Of a stretch of 50,283 bases of DNA, positions 1-8,607 are shown piece by piece; the first letter of the stretch is position 1; every line of letters starts with the position of its first letter. The translations under genes were made by a program, and so were the position numbers. The notes beneath the pieces were generated by a model. It was not told the DNA's origin, did not search any database, and was given only the letters and a program-made list of their open reading frames with translations. This stretch comes from Enterococcus hulanensis (GTDB taxonomy: Bacteria; Bacillota; Bacilli; Lactobacillales; Enterococcaceae). The stretch spans positions 1 through 50,283 of the forward strand of contig NZ_BJED01000026.1 of the NCBI RefSeq assembly GCF_005405485.1. The letters run 5' to 3'.

Positions 1-61
1 CTTTCCCGTCAAGATACTCTTGAACGATTTTTACCTTGAGTTCAAAACTATATTTAGCCAT
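1..61 (-). CDS. IS3-family transposase OrfA, N-terminal fragment
   Basis: Twenty codons are visible before the window edge, beginning MAKYSFELKVKIVQEYL. This matches the typical start of IS150/IS3-type OrfA proteins, a helix-turn-helix subunit that binds the element's ends and is normally fused to the DDE-bearing OrfB by a programmed -1 frameshift. A GGAGGTC ribosome site lies 10 to 16 bases upstream of the ATG, at 71-77. The gene continues off the left edge, so its intactness cannot be judged. Confidence 0.8.
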   Translation of the reverse strand, partial: MAKYSFELKVKIVQEYLDGK

Positions 62-67
62 AAAAAT

Positions 68-114
68 ACCGACCTCCAGAAGTTAGATTTTTGGTCTAAC
101 TTTTGGGGGTCGGT
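68..114. repeat. Long inverted repeat (hairpin) at the IS end covering the transposase ribosome site
   Basis: Positions 68-87 and 95-114 are inverted copies of 20 bases with two mismatches and a 7-base loop. The right arm is the IS terminus itself. The left arm contains the GGAGGT ribosome site for the transposase. RNA started outside the element would fold both arms together and hide that site; RNA started inside the right arm would not. Comparable protection from read-through is known for IS10 and IS50. Its action here is inferred. Confidence 0.7.
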
Positions 115-142
115 ACACTAATTTGCGAGAGTGGATTTTTTA

Positions 143-328
143 TTACATCCAGCGATCTTTTCTGTGAACGCGGACTGGTTGAGGTTTAGGTTTGATCGCA
201 AATAGGATCATACCAATAAAGAAAACTGCAATTGACAAAGGAATTTCTAATGATGCAAGCGGCAACGCAAAAATTATTCCAACGATCAGTAAACAACTAC
301 CCATAATCTTGATATATCTTTGATCCAT
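143..328 (-). CDS. Small two-helix membrane protein, unknown function
   Basis: Encodes 61 residues. Two hydrophobic stretches, about residues 9-26 and 29-44, are separated by a short polar turn. The C-terminal tail is basic (KPKPQPVRVHRKDRW), so by the positive-inside rule both ends probably face the cytoplasm. The start is supported by AAGGAGAGG about 7 bases upstream of the ATG. A TATACT -10-like element lies at 371-376 with only a weak -35. The stop lies 25 bases from an insertion-sequence end, so any original terminator may have been displaced. I recognise no family; small proteins of this shape are common and mostly uncharacterised. Confidence 0.7.
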   Translation of the reverse strand: MDQRYIKIMGSCLLIVGIIFALPLASLEIPLSIAVFFIGMILFAIKPKPQPVRVHRKDRWM

Positions 329-439
329 AGCAAACCTCTCCTTTTTAAATTAAAGAACTAATTTTCACATAGTATACACTACCCGAGTTTCTAAAGCTCT
401 GATATTGCTCAACTACAGCGCCTGCAAAATTCAGCCCTC

Positions 440-1768
440 TTATATTTCAAGTATATCCAATTGATTTTTAGCCGACACCTTCTTTTGATCTATAAACGAA
501 ACAATCAAGTGCTTGGCTTCTTTCTCCAAGGAAAACGTAAGCGAATCATTTTTACGACTCACCTGATGAATCGTCATATCCTTCAATGCCGACTTCAATT
601 CTTCCAAAGGAAAATCCAAGAAGGCCTTTTTAGGAATAAACAGTTGTAAAACAGCCGTATAATCCTTATAGCGCATATCCTGAATCTCAAACTCGATCGA
701 ATCCCGAATATAATATTCAAAAGCGGCCAAGCCCTTATCCAAAGTCAGTTCTGGATACAAAATATGGTAATTCATCATCCGTTCACTCCCATCATCGATC
801 CAGGGAAAATAAGCTAATGCATTCAATCCGCCCTTCATCCGATTGACCCGATATTGATTCGTTAAAAAATTATAGGTACGAGTCACAAAGTAAGAAGCTT
901 CACTCTTTTCAGTTGGTTGAAATTGTTCATTTTGATATTGAACTGTTTGAATCACTGTATCCTCAAAAGCAAATTCAATATACGGCTGCTTCAGCAATCC
1001 CACACCATTCGTATAAGATAACTGAGATATTCCTAATTGATCACGAAACAGCTGTTGAAATCGCAGATTCGCCTCTTCCTTCCACTGAAAAGGGTCCTTA
1101 TATAACTCAAAAAAAACACCCGCACCCAGCTCAGCAACCTCTTCTACTTGTTGAACCTCTAGCAACAACTGCTTAGCAAAAAGCTTTTTGTAAGGAGCTC
1201 CCAAGAATAACCACCAGCAAGCAGTCAAACAAACTCCTTTATAAAAAACATCATAGCCAGGAAAAGCATTGCAATCGACAACGACATCACCATTAAGCCC
1301 TTTCATTTTCGGTAAAGCATTGGTTTCCTCTGCTGTTTCGAAGATTCTTCGCTTAGCTGATTCGCTGGTATTATGATACAAATATTCCTCGTAAGAACGA
1401 ATGTACGCAAAAAAACCATGTTCAATCAACCGAGCCTTCAAATAATCCAAATAGACGTTTTCCCAATAATAGAAATTTTTCTCTTTTAGAATAGCTTTTT
1501 CGAACAGCGTTTCTCCTAATATATGAATCGTCATTTCCTCTTCTTGATTCTTCAACTGAAGCCAACAATCTTCCTTCGTACCAAACTCATCAATCACCTG
1601 TTGTAAGTGACCAGGATCAAAAGACTGCTCTTTCCCATTAATCAACATTTCCTCTGGTTCCAGCAATAGACGACTCATGACTAACCAATCTCTGGTCTTC
1701 ATTTGGATATCGGCTTGCTTTAAATCGTAAAGCTGGCTGACACTGTAAATCTTCTGATTATTTCCCAT
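440..1768 (-). CDS. Conserved-looking hypothetical protein, 442 residues
   Basis: I do not recognise this protein. It is soluble-looking, acidic and rich in aromatic residues (for example FFYYWENVYLDYLKA and CWWLFLG), with no signal peptide, no clear transmembrane helix and no nucleotide-binding motif. An in-frame ATG exists at 1786, but it lies only about 6 bases from a TATAAT box (1793-1798) and has no ribosome site. The ATG at 1768 is preceded by AGAAAGGGGAAGG and is the better start. The gene is monocistronic by position. It could be a phage-unrelated housekeeping or surface-associated protein, but nothing in the sequence decides this. Confidence 0.75.
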   Translation of the reverse strand: MGNNQKIYSVSQLYDLKQADIQMKTRDWLVMSRLLLEPEEMLINGKEQSFDPGHLQQVIDEFGTKEDCWLQLKNQEEEMTIHILGETLFEKAILKEKNFYYWENVYLDYLKARLIEHGFFAYIRSYEEYLYHNTSESAKRRIFETAEETNALPKMKGLNGDVVVDCNAFPGYDVFYKGVCLTACWWLFLGAPYKKLFAKQLLLEVQQVEEVAELGAGVFFELYKDPFQWKEEANLRFQQLFRDQLGISQLSYTNGVGLLKQPYIEFAFEDTVIQTVQYQNEQFQPTEKSEASYFVTRTYNFLTNQYRVNRMKGGLNALAYFPWIDDGSERMMNYHILYPELTLDKGLAAFEYYIRDSIEFEIQDMRYKDYTAVLQLFIPKKAFLDFPLEELKSALKDMTIHQVSRKNDSLTFSLEKEAKHLIVSFIDQKKVSAKNQLDILEI

Positions 1769-1832
1769 TGCCTTCCCCTTTCTCATTGCTCTATTATAAT
1801 TATATCTTAAAGATTTAAAAAACCCTATGAAA

Positions 1833-1863
1833 TTGACTACTAAGTTTGAAAAAATTGTATACT
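1833..1863 (+). promoter_or_regulatory. Probable promoter of the 50-residue protein gene
   Basis: TTGACT (1833-1838) and TATACT (1858-1863) are separated by 19 bases; an overlapping TATAAT at 1863-1868 is a better -10 but would give a 24-base spacer. It lies 40 bases upstream of the GGAGG-preceded ATG at 1903. The choice of -10 is uncertain. Confidence 0.5.
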
Positions 1864-1902
1864 ATAATAAATTGTGTTAAAACTAAAAATGGAGGTGTTC
1901 AA

Positions 1903-2055
1903 ATGGGCTTGAAATTTGAAAAAACCGATGATTTAGATAAATTATTCGAATCATTCGTCGTAGATCCAGACAAAAAGGTACAAAAAGACGAAGACATCCA
2001 GAAGTTCTTAAAACCAAAAACTGAACAAAATGATAAAAAAAAGGATCGGGCTTAA
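1903..2055 (+). CDS. Small acidic/lysine-rich protein, SPJ_0845-like
   Basis: Encodes 50 residues beginning [18 protein letters not shown] and ending in a highly charged Lys/Asp/Gln tail. An upstream in-frame ATG exists at 1846, but GGAGGTG sits 5 bases from the ATG at 1903, which is therefore the start. The shape (short amphipathic N-terminus with a DDLDKLF motif, then a charged tail) resembles the small lactic-acid-bacterial family known as SPJ_0845, whose function is not established; this assignment is from memory of the family. The gene is convergent with engB, and the two stop codons overlap within the shared palindrome at 2041-2068. Confidence 0.7.
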   Translation: MGLKFEKTDDLDKLFESFVVDPDKKVQKDEDIQKFLKPKTEQNDKKKDRA

Positions 2056-2068
2056 GCCTGATCCTTTT
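2041..2068. terminator. Bidirectional terminator shared by the small gene and engB
   Basis: AAGGATCGGGCTT pairs with AAGCCTGATCCTT (one G-U in RNA), flanked by A and T runs on both sides. The central TTAA contains both stop codons (TAA at 2053-2055 plus strand; TAA at 2054-2052 minus strand). The stem is therefore made from coding sequence of both genes. Confidence 0.85.
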
Positions 2069-2648
2069 CGATTGCCGCTTCAATTGCCTGCCATGCTTCT
2101 TCTTTTCCTTTTTTTGTCTGAGAAGAGAAAAGAATGAAGGTGTCATTCGGATCGAAATCCAATTTCTTTTTGATAGCACTCGTATGCTTATTCCATTTTC
2201 CGCGAGGAATCTTATCTGCCTTAGTGGCAACAACAATCACAGGAATACCATAATACTTTAAAAATTCATACATTTGAATATCTTCTTTACTTGGATCATG
2301 ACGTGCATCGACTAACGATACGACCGCACGCAATTGTTTGCGAGACGTAATGTAGGTTTCGATCATCTCTCCCCATTTCGCCCGTTCTGTTTTAGAAACC
2401 TTCGCATATCCATAGCCTGGCACATCAACAAAATGCAAGGCTTTTTCGATCAAATAGAAATTCAAGGTTTGTGTCTTGCCGGGTTTCCCTGAGGTTCGAG
2501 CTAAATTTTTCCGGTCAATCAATGTATTGATAAAAGAAGACTTACCAACATTCGAACGTCCAGCTAGAGCAATCTCAGGCAAATCCGTTTCAGGATATTG
2601 TTTCGGTGAGACCGCACTAATTACGATCTCTGCATTATGCACTTTCAT
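2052..2648 (-). CDS. engB: Ribosome-biogenesis GTPase EngB (YsxC/YihA)
   Basis: A 198-residue TRAFAC GTPase needed for late assembly of the large ribosomal subunit in bacteria. Visible motifs: G1 GRSNVGKS at about 30-37, G3 [10 protein letters not shown]4 TKADK, and G5 around SSQTKKG. Length is normal for the family. The ATG at 2648 is preceded by a weak GGCG site. It follows clpX in the same direction but with an intrinsic terminator between them, so expression by read-through or an undetected promoter is likely. In Bacillus subtilis the corresponding order is tig-clpX-lonB-lonA-ysxC; the lon genes are absent here. Confidence 0.95.
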   Translation of the reverse strand: MKVHNAEIVISAVSPKQYPETDLPEIALAGRSNVGKSSFINTLIDRKNLARTSGKPGKTQTLNFYLIEKALHFVDVPGYGYAKVSKTERAKWGEMIETYITSRKQLRAVVSLVDARHDPSKEDIQMYEFLKYYGIPVIVVATKADKIPRGKWNKHTSAIKKKLDFDPNDTFILFSSQTKKGKEEAWQAIEAAIEKDQA

Positions 2649-2663
2649 TCTTTCACGCCTTTC

Positions 2664-2694
2664 AAAAAGGGTTCACAAATTACTTTGTGAACCC
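2664..2694 (-). terminator. Intrinsic terminator between clpX and engB
   Basis: Read on the minus strand, GGGTTCACAAA / TTTGTGAACCC form an 11-bp perfect stem with a 4-base loop, followed by five Ts. It lies between the clpX stop (2702) and the engB start (2648), about 16 bases before engB. Confidence 0.85.
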
Positions 2695-2701
2695 TCACTT
2701 G

Positions 2702-3949
2702 CTAACCTGCTTTTTTCTTATTGTTATGGTACTCAATGATTGGTTTTCCAGATCCTTCAACAGAATCTTTTGTCACGATTACCTTTTCGATTGATTCGTC
2801 AGAAGGAATGTCGAACATGACATCCATCATAACATCTTCAATAATTGAACGTAATCCGCGAGCCCCTGTATTGCGAGCAATCGCTTTGTCGGCAATCGCA
2901 TTCAAGGCATCGGCATCAAATGCTAAATCAGTATCATCATAAGAAAGTAATTTTTGATATTGCTTCACTAACGCATTTTTTGGTTCAGTCAAAATCCGTA
3001 CCAAATCTTCCGTAGTCAACTTCTCTAATGCAGTCGTTACTGGTAAACGCCCAATAAATTCAGGAATCAAACCAAATTTCAATAAATCCTCTGGGATGAT
3101 CTGCTGCATAATACTTACATCTTCATCGATTTTTTTATTGTTTTTACCAAAACCAATCGTTTTTTCGCCTAAACGATTTTTAACGATTGTTTCAATTCCA
3201 TCGAATGCTCCACCGACAATAAATAGAATATTCGTTGTGTCGATCTGGATGAATTCTTGATGCGGATGCTTGCGTCCTCCTTGAGGTGGAACACTAGCAA
3301 CCGTTCCTTCAAGAATTTTAAGCAATGCTTGCTGGACACCTTCACCTGAAACATCACGGGTGATCGAAACATTTTCACTCTTACGGGTGATTTTGTCTAT
3401 TTCATCGATATAGATAATGCCTTTTTCCGCGCGTTCAACATTGTAATCGGCAGATTGTAAAAGCTTCAATAGAATATTTTCAACATCTTCCCCGACATAA
3501 CCGGCCTCAGTTAGACTCGTCGCATCAGCGATGGCAAACGGCACATTCAGTGTTCTTGCCAATGTTTGAGCTAAGAATGTTTTACCGGAACCTGTTGGTC
3601 CAATCAAACAAATATTGCTTTTTTGCAACTCAACATCGTCAAGCCCATCATTTTCAGTATTCACTCGTTTATAGTGATTATACACTGCAACCGATAACGC
3701 TCTTTTCGCCCGATCTTGTCCAATAACATATTGATCTAAAACATCCAATAGTTCTTTGGGTTTTGGCACATCAATAAATTCACGAATAGCTTCTTCATGG
3801 AATTCTTCATCTATAATCTCTTTACAAAGGTCGATACACTCATTACAAATGTAAACTCCTGGACCCGCAACAACTTTTTTTACTTCTTCTTGGGTCTTTC
3901 CGCAAAATGAACAGCGGACTGTTTCACCTGCGCCTGTGCTTTCATACAT
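2702..3949 (-). CDS. clpX: ATP-dependent Clp protease ATPase subunit ClpX
   Basis: AAA+ unfoldase that recognises tagged substrates and feeds them to ClpP. The protein is 415 residues from the ATG at 3949; an in-frame GTG at 3958 overlaps the AGAGGTGA ribosome site and is less likely. Visible: N-terminal C4 zinc finger (Cys 13, 16, 35, 38), Walker A GPTGSGKT, Walker B IIYIDEID, pore-region GGRKHPHQ, the IGF loop (KTIGFGKN) that docks on ClpP, and the sensor-2 GARGLRS. All key residues are intact. tig lies upstream, separated by a lysozyme gene. A TTGTCT/TATTAT promoter precedes clpX, so it is probably independently transcribed. Confidence 0.97.
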   Translation of the reverse strand: MYESTGAGETVRCSFCGKTQEEVKKVVAGPGVYICNECIDLCKEIIDEEFHEEAIREFIDVPKPKELLDVLDQYVIGQDRAKRALSVAVYNHYKRVNTENDGLDDVELQKSNICLIGPTGSGKTFLAQTLARTLNVPFAIADATSLTEAGYVGEDVENILLKLLQSADYNVERAEKGIIYIDEIDKITRKSENVSITRDVSGEGVQQALLKILEGTVASVPPQGGRKHPHQEFIQIDTTNILFIVGGAFDGIETIVKNRLGEKTIGFGKNNKKIDEDVSIMQQIIPEDLLKFGLIPEFIGRLPVTTALEKLTTEDLVRILTEPKNALVKQYQKLLSYDDTDLAFDADALNAIADKAIARNTGARGLRSIIEDVMMDVMFDIPSDESIEKVIVTKDSVEGSGKPIIEYHNNKKKAG

Positions 3950-4006
3950 GGCTGTCACCTCTTGCTTCTTTCTCTACAAGTGTTTCCACGATTGCAGTCT
4001 TTATCT

Positions 4007-4034
4007 ATAATAACATAAAGCATAAAAAAGACAA
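4007..4034 (-). promoter_or_regulatory. Probable clpX promoter
   Basis: On the minus strand TTGTCT (4034-4029) and TATTAT (4012-4007) are 16 bases apart, with a TG one base before the -10 (extended -10). It lies about 60 bases upstream of the clpX ATG and downstream of the lysozyme terminator. Confidence 0.6.
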
Positions 4035-4070
4035 AGAAACCGAGGCCAAATAAAAAGGAAATCTAAAGAA

Positions 4071-4098
4071 AAAAGTTCTCGAAAAATCGAGAACTTTT
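4071..4098. terminator. Lysozyme gene terminator (bidirectional form)
   Basis: AAAAGTTCTCGA and TCGAGAACTTTT form a perfect 12-bp stem with a 4-base loop and T runs on both strands. It follows the stop of the minus-strand lysozyme gene at 4102 immediately. Confidence 0.9.
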
Positions 4099-4101
4099 TG
4101 T

Positions 4102-5475
4102 CTATTTAGCATACCAAGCTAGGCCTTCGTATTTCCAGCCATGCTTCACTAAATTATTTTTTTCATTGGTATTTAATGTATAGTGATGGGAACCTGCTTT
4201 TGCATTCGGATTATATAATCGATGCAAAGCATTTGAACCGCCAGAATACCAAGAAATTCCTTCGTAACGCCAGCCCTTTTTGATCAGATTATCCTTCTCA
4301 TAAGCGTGCAGCGTGTAATGATGATCTCCGGCATTTGGATTATATAGCCGATAAACTGGATTACCTGATGTCGGTCCATTCCAGCCGATTCCTTCATATC
4401 TCCAACCCTTAGAAACTAAATTATTTTTTTCAGCAACATTTTGTGTATAGAAATGTTCCCCGCTATTTGGATTGTACAATCGATACATTTGAATACTATT
4501 TGCTGGAGGTGTTGTTGCTGGATTACTAAAAGTAGACGTATAATCCGCATTGATATCAAAGTTTCCACTAATTCCAGGAAATGAGAATTGCGAAGACCAT
4601 TGCCAAGCACCATATTGAGTATAGAAATTCGTCGTTGAAAGATTATATGGATATGCAGCCACCCAGATATTTTTATTACCGATAGTTGCAGCATTTATCC
4701 GACCAGTAGTCAGCCAGTTCAATCCAATATAATGGCGTACATTTCCGTAACCCAAGGCCTTCAAGCGGTTTTCAAAAGCTCTGGAGTTATTCGTATGGTT
4801 CCCTTTACCAAGAATTTGAGGTTCCTCGATATCGTTTACCATAACTGCACCGCTGCTCAAACCGAATTTCTTAGCCGCCGCAGCAAAATAATTTGCTTCT
4901 GCAACAGCCTGAGCATCACTTGTAAACCAGCTATAGTGGTATGCAGAAACCTTCATCCCTGCTGCCATGGCATTGTTGATCTGTGATTGAGCATAAGGAT
5001 TTATATAGCTCGTTGCTTCTGTTAACTTGACAACTACACCTGTAACGCCGTAACTTTTCATTTTTTGGAAGTTCGCAACAGAGATATTTCCGTTATGAGA
5101 AGAAATATCAATAAAACTCTTGCTTGGTGTATTAGCATTCGTCGCAGATACGGAAGGTAATGATGCGAACAATTGAATCGTTGGATACAGATCTGAACGT
5201 CCTCTAGGTAAAGACATCGTGCCTTCAGCCGTTTCGATCTGTGTCTCTGGTACAATTGCTTCGTCTGCATCCGTACTCTCTGTTGTTTGTTCAACTGCGC
5301 TACTTTCAGTTGATTCTATTGCTGGTTGTGAAGCGACTTCAGTTGAATCAACTGTCGAAGAACTTTCAACCGTTTGTTCATTAGTTACTACTTGACTCTC
5401 TTCAGCAAAAGCTGGTGATACAAAGCTCAAGCATAAAACTGATAAAAAACATAAACCTAAAATTTTTTTCTTCAT
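4102..5475 (-). CDS. Secreted GH25 muramidase (lysozyme) with three C-terminal repeats
   Basis: A 457-residue peptidoglycan hydrolase, predicted N-acetylmuramidase. The start at 5475 is set by GGAGGAG just upstream; the longer frame has no ribosome site. Residues 1-24 are a signal peptide (basic start, hydrophobic core, AFA cleavage). Residues 25-95 form a Ser/Thr/Glu-rich linker. The GH25 domain spans about 105-310, with FIDISSHNG at its start and the acidic NDIEEP strand expected to hold the catalytic residues. Three repeats of about 45 residues follow (YRLYNPN, HHYT, KGWRYEGI core), of the DUF5648 type, likely a wall-binding module. No LPXTG anchor. It lies between tig and clpX with its own terminator. 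Confidence 0.9.
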   Translation of the reverse strand: MKKKILGLCFLSVLCLSFVSPAFAEESQVVTNEQTVESSSTVDSTEVASQPAIESTESSAVEQTTESTDADEAIVPETQIETAEGTMSLPRGRSDLYPTIQLFASLPSVSATNANTPSKSFIDISSHNGNISVANFQKMKSYGVTGVVVKLTEATSYINPYAQSQINNAMAAGMKVSAYHYSWFTSDAQAVAEANYFAAAAKKFGLSSGAVMVNDIEEPQILGKGNHTNNSRAFENRLKALGYGNVRHYIGLNWLTTGRINAATIGNKNIWVAAYPYNLSTTNFYTQYGAWQWSSQFSFPGISGNFDINADYTSTFSNPATTPPANSIQMYRLYNPNSGEHFYTQNVAEKNNLVSKGWRYEGIGWNGPTSGNPVYRLYNPNAGDHHYTLHAYEKDNLIKKGWRYEGISWYSGGSNALHRLYNPNAKAGSHHYTLNTNEKNNLVKHGWKYEGLAWYAK

Positions 5476-5679
5476 TTTCTCCTCCTTAGTGAATTTAAGC
5501 ACAAATTACTTTTTATAATTTAAAACGAGAAATAACCTCATTTCATTAATAATTCAATATTACCAAATTTAAGAGCTATTTTGAAGGTATTCGTTATAAA
5601 CATCTATAAAAAAAGTGAAAACTAATTTTTTAAACTTTTTTAATCGTGGTCATTTCTAAATCACTCAAAGGTTAAAAGT

Positions 5680-5709
5680 AAAAAAATGTGGCGTAAAATT
5701 ACGCCACAT
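5680..5709 (-). terminator. tig terminator
   Basis: ATGTGGCGTAA / TTACGCCACAT form an 11-bp stem (5686-5696 with 5699-5709). On the minus strand it is followed by six or more Ts. It lies 44 bases past the tig stop. Confidence 0.9.
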
Positions 5710-5752
5710 CCCTAAATAAAGCAATTTGTTCATTTAATTTTTAGTAATAGAA

Positions 5753-7036
5753 TTATTTTTCTACAGCTGTTCCAGTTACTAGTTCAACTGCTTTTTTCAT
5801 TTTGATGTCATGTTCTAACATATCTTCTGTTAGTACGCGACGGATTTGGTCTTCTGGCATTTGATACATTTCAGCCAAATCTTTGATTTCTTTAGCGATA
5901 TCTTCTTCAGAAGCTTCAATTTTTTCTGCTTCAACGATAGCTTCCATCACTAAGTTTGTTTTAACTCGGCCTTCTGCTTCACCTTCAAATTGTGTATGAA
6001 GATCTTCTTCAGTAGAGCCAGTTAATTGATAGTACATTTCTGGAGAGATTCCTTGACGTTGCATGTTGTTTAAGAACTCATCCATTGAACGATGAACTTC
6101 ATCGTGTACCATTACGTGTGGAAGTTCAACGATTTCAGCATTTTCAACGGCTTGCTTGATTGCAGCTTCGTCTTTTGCTTCTTTCGCAGCTTCTTCTTTT
6201 TGTTTAGTTAGTTCATCACGATATTTTGCTTTTAATTCATCTAAAGATTCTACTTCTTCATCAACGTCTTTAGCAAAATCATCATCTAATTCAGGCAATT
6301 CTTTCGCTTTCACTTCATGAATTGTTACTTTGAAGATTGCTTCTTTACCAGCTAAATCTTCAGCTTGATAATCTTCTGGGAAAGTAACCGTTACATCTAA
6401 GTTTTCTCCTGCTTTGTGACCAACTAATTGTTCTTCAAAGCCAGGGATGAATGAACCAGAACCTAATTCAAGAGAATAGTTTTCGCCTTTTCCGCCTTCA
6501 AACGCTTCATCTCCAACGAAACCTTCAAAATCGATTACTGTAGTATCTCCATTTTCAGCAGCTTCATCTTCTTTGATTACTAATTCTGCTTGAGATTCTT
6601 GTTCTGATTTCAAACGTGCATTTACATCTTCGTCTGAAACTTCAACATCTTGTTTTGGAACTTCTAATTCTTTGTAATCCCCTAATTTAACTTCAGGTTT
6701 CACAGTAACTTCGGCTTTGATAACCCAAGCTTCGCCTTTTTCCATGCTGTCTACGTCAATTTTTGGTTGAGAGACTGGATCAATGCCTGCTTCTTTTACA
6801 GCAGCTTCATAAGCTGTTGGTAATACATCATTCAATGCATCTTCGTACAAAGCTTCTTCACCGTACATCCGGTTAAATACTTGGCGAGATACTTTTCCCT
6901 TACGGAAGCCAGGTACATTAAGATTTTTTTTCACTTTGTTGAATGCATTTGTTAATCCTTTTTGGATCTCAGTTTGTTCAATTGAGAATGTTAACACACC
7001 ATCATTGGTGCCTGTTTTTTCAAAATTTGCAGTCAC
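5753..7036 (-). CDS. tig: Trigger factor, ribosome-associated chaperone and peptidyl-prolyl isomerase
   Basis: A 427-residue chaperone that binds ribosomal protein L23 at the exit tunnel and shields nascent chains. Visible: the ribosome-binding signature region GFRKGKVSR at about 44-52, an FKBP-type PPIase domain at about 155-245 ([18 protein letters not shown] and [12 protein letters not shown]), and a long acidic, helical C-terminal substrate-binding domain. It starts with GTG, supported by GGAGGGAA 7 bases upstream. A TTTACA-17-TAATAT promoter lies just upstream. The gene appears monocistronic, ending at a strong terminator. Confidence 0.97.
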   Translation of the reverse strand: MTANFEKTGTNDGVLTFSIEQTEIQKGLTNAFNKVKKNLNVPGFRKGKVSRQVFNRMYGEEALYEDALNDVLPTAYEAAVKEAGIDPVSQPKIDVDSMEKGEAWVIKAEVTVKPEVKLGDYKELEVPKQDVEVSDEDVNARLKSEQESQAELVIKEDEAAENGDTTVIDFEGFVGDEAFEGGKGENYSLELGSGSFIPGFEEQLVGHKAGENLDVTVTFPEDYQAEDLAGKEAIFKVTIHEVKAKELPELDDDFAKDVDEEVESLDELKAKYRDELTKQKEEAAKEAKDEAAIKQAVENAEIVELPHVMVHDEVHRSMDEFLNNMQRQGISPEMYYQLTGSTEEDLHTQFEGEAEGRVKTNLVMEAIVEAEKIEASEEDIAKEIKDLAEMYQMPEDQIRRVLTEDMLEHDIKMKKAVELVTGTAVEK

Positions 7037-7084
7037 GTTTGTTCCCTCCGAATACTAATATACTTGCATTTTGCATACCATTAA

Positions 7085-7113
7085 ATATTACACTACTGAT
7101 TGTGAATTGTAAA
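7085..7113 (-). promoter_or_regulatory. tig promoter
   Basis: On the minus strand TTTACA (7113-7108) and TAATAT (7090-7085) are exactly 17 bases apart, about 50 bases upstream of the GTG start and just beyond the stop of the preceding TPR gene. Confidence 0.7.
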
Positions 7114-7139
7114 TATAAAGCTTTTACTCTCGGCATTTT

Positions 7140-8063
7140 TTAATGATAATCGAACAGCAGTTGTTTTATTTTTCCACGGATTGCTTCAATGCCTCCATCA
7201 AGCGGTTCGCTCCACTCCGAATACTCGGACAAATAACTAGCAACCCAAGCCTCAGGGTTCATGAAAGAACTCTGCAGTGGATACAAAAATGCCATTTCTA
7301 TCTTCATCTGTTCCAGTAAGCTTGATAATAAAACTGGATTATCATCGCCCAAATATTCATCTAATCGAGCTTCGATACTATTTTGTAAGGAATCATCAAA
7401 TCCAGAATCCGCTGGAGACAGCTCTGCGATTTCATCTTGAATAGTTAAATAGCGAACCTTTTCGGTAACTCCTACACGCGCCAAGCTTTCAAATAAATAG
7501 CTGCGAACTAATGGCGCTATCTGAGGGTCCAGCATAAATTTTTCAGCTAACGCTTGTAACTGTTCTTCCGGCAGCCGTTTAATTTTTCGAACCATCACTA
7601 GCTGCTCCATCGCTTTCATTGAGGGCAGCTGCTTTAATTCGGCCTCAATCTGTTTGATTACCGCCTGCTGTTGCCGTTGATAAAAGGCCTCTTGATCGTC
7701 GATACGCATTGACCAAAAATTTTTTTGCTCTTCTGTTAAGTATTTAACCTTTTGTGCCCGCCACAGAAATTCACGAGCGGCGAAAAACTTCTGAGAATAC
7801 AGTTGAATCTGCAGAAATAAATCGATTGTTTCCGGCGTTTCAAGGTAGCTCTCTGATTCTTCTTCCGCGTATTCTAAAGCAGCAGAAAACTCCCCTTGCT
7901 CTAGAGCTAAACTGGTAATTAAACGGTTTAGTTTAGGCGAAGGATTTTCCTGATAAGCTTGTTTATAATTCTCTAATGCCTGCGAATAATTTCCTGCAGA
8001 AAAAGCTTCTTCCGCAAGTGTTAAATAATAGTGATCATTGTTTGGAAATTCAATTGGATTCAT
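7140..8063 (-). CDS. Tetratricopeptide-repeat protein
   Basis: A 307-residue cytoplasmic protein without signal peptide. The N-terminal 65 residues hold recognisable TPR helices (YYLTLAEEAFSAGNYSQALENYKQAY, shown here only by its key residues, then a second degenerate unit). The middle has a glutamine-rich coiled stretch (AFYQRQQQAVIKQIEAELKQL). The C-terminal region (about 210-305) is acidic and unassigned. It overlaps the upstream RDD gene by 4 bases (ATGA), which indicates translational coupling, and closes an operon of four genes. TPR proteins act as scaffolds; no partner is evident, although the neighbours suggest a membrane-associated role. Confidence 0.85.
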   Translation of the reverse strand: MNPIEFPNNDHYYLTLAEEAFSAGNYSQALENYKQAYQENPSPKLNRLITSLALEQGEFSAALEYAEEESESYLETPETIDLFLQIQLYSQKFFAAREFLWRAQKVKYLTEEQKNFWSMRIDDQEAFYQRQQQAVIKQIEAELKQLPSMKAMEQLVMVRKIKRLPEEQLQALAEKFMLDPQIAPLVRSYLFESLARVGVTEKVRYLTIQDEIAELSPADSGFDDSLQNSIEARLDEYLGDDNPVLLSSLLEQMKIEMAFLYPLQSSFMNPEAWVASYLSEYSEWSEPLDGGIEAIRGKIKQLLFDYH

Positions 8064-8605
8064 TCTTGCATAAAACCCTCTCTAGCTGCTAATAAGTTTA
8101 ACGTCACAACACTTGTTTCTGAAAAATAATCTCCGATGTGTTGTTTATTTGGTGTAAAAATAGTTACAAGATAGCCTAACATAAAAAGCGATCCTCGTAG
8201 AATAAAACGACAAGCACCTTCACGAATCAAAACCGTTTGCCAGCTTAATTCTTCTTCAGTAAAACAAACGACCCTGATTCCAAAAACCATCTTGCCAATT
8301 GTTTGACCGTGGTTCATTTTTGTCAGCAAAATAAAATATGCTAAATAAATCAAAAGTGTTAAAAATCCATAAAGACTGAATAATTCTGAACTCTTTTCTA
8401 CATTCAATAAATTTGCTGGTAATCCTAGAACGATTCTCGTAATTGCCGAGATACAGAACAAATCTAACAGGTAAGCAAAAAGACGAATCCAGAAGCCTGC
8501 ATAGAAAAAATCTGGATAATGATGAAATTGACGCTGCCGTTGTTTCTTCTCTAGTAATTGAGTTACAGGTCCTACTGCAGGTCTTTGACTACTTTCAACT
8601 GACAT
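8060..8605 (-). CDS. RDD-family integral membrane protein
   Basis: 181 residues. The region from about residue 30 on matches the RDD family: YAGFWIRLFAYLLDLF with the conserved Arg and Asp residues, a second helix (about 70-95), then MNHGQTIGKMVFGIRVV, which is the typical second signature, and a final hydrophobic segment near 135-155. Family function is unsettled; some members have been linked to ion transport. GGAGGTGAG, formed by the last codons of sppA, is the ribosome site. The gene therefore depends on the sppA transcript, and it overlaps the TPR gene by 4 bases. Confidence 0.88.
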   Translation of the reverse strand: MSVESSQRPAVGPVTQLLEKKQRQRQFHHYPDFFYAGFWIRLFAYLLDLFCISAITRIVLGLPANLLNVEKSSELFSLYGFLTLLIYLAYFILLTKMNHGQTIGKMVFGIRVVCFTEEELSWQTVLIREGACRFILRGSLFMLGYLVTIFTPNKQHIGDYFSETSVVTLNLLAAREGFMQE

Positions 8606-8607
8606 GG

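Larger units (their letters stand above)
1..117 (-). mobile_element. Left end of an IS3-family (IS150-like) insertion sequence, truncated by the window
   Basis: Read on the minus strand the element starts TGTACCGACCCCCAAAAG, with the TG end (CA on the plus strand, 116-117) usual for IS3-family termini. It leads directly into a transposase OrfA start at 61. The rest of the element lies outside the window, so neither the other terminal repeat nor a target duplication can be checked. The element sits just downstream of the small gene ending at 143. Family assignment rests on the OrfA N-terminus and the end sequence. Confidence 0.8.
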
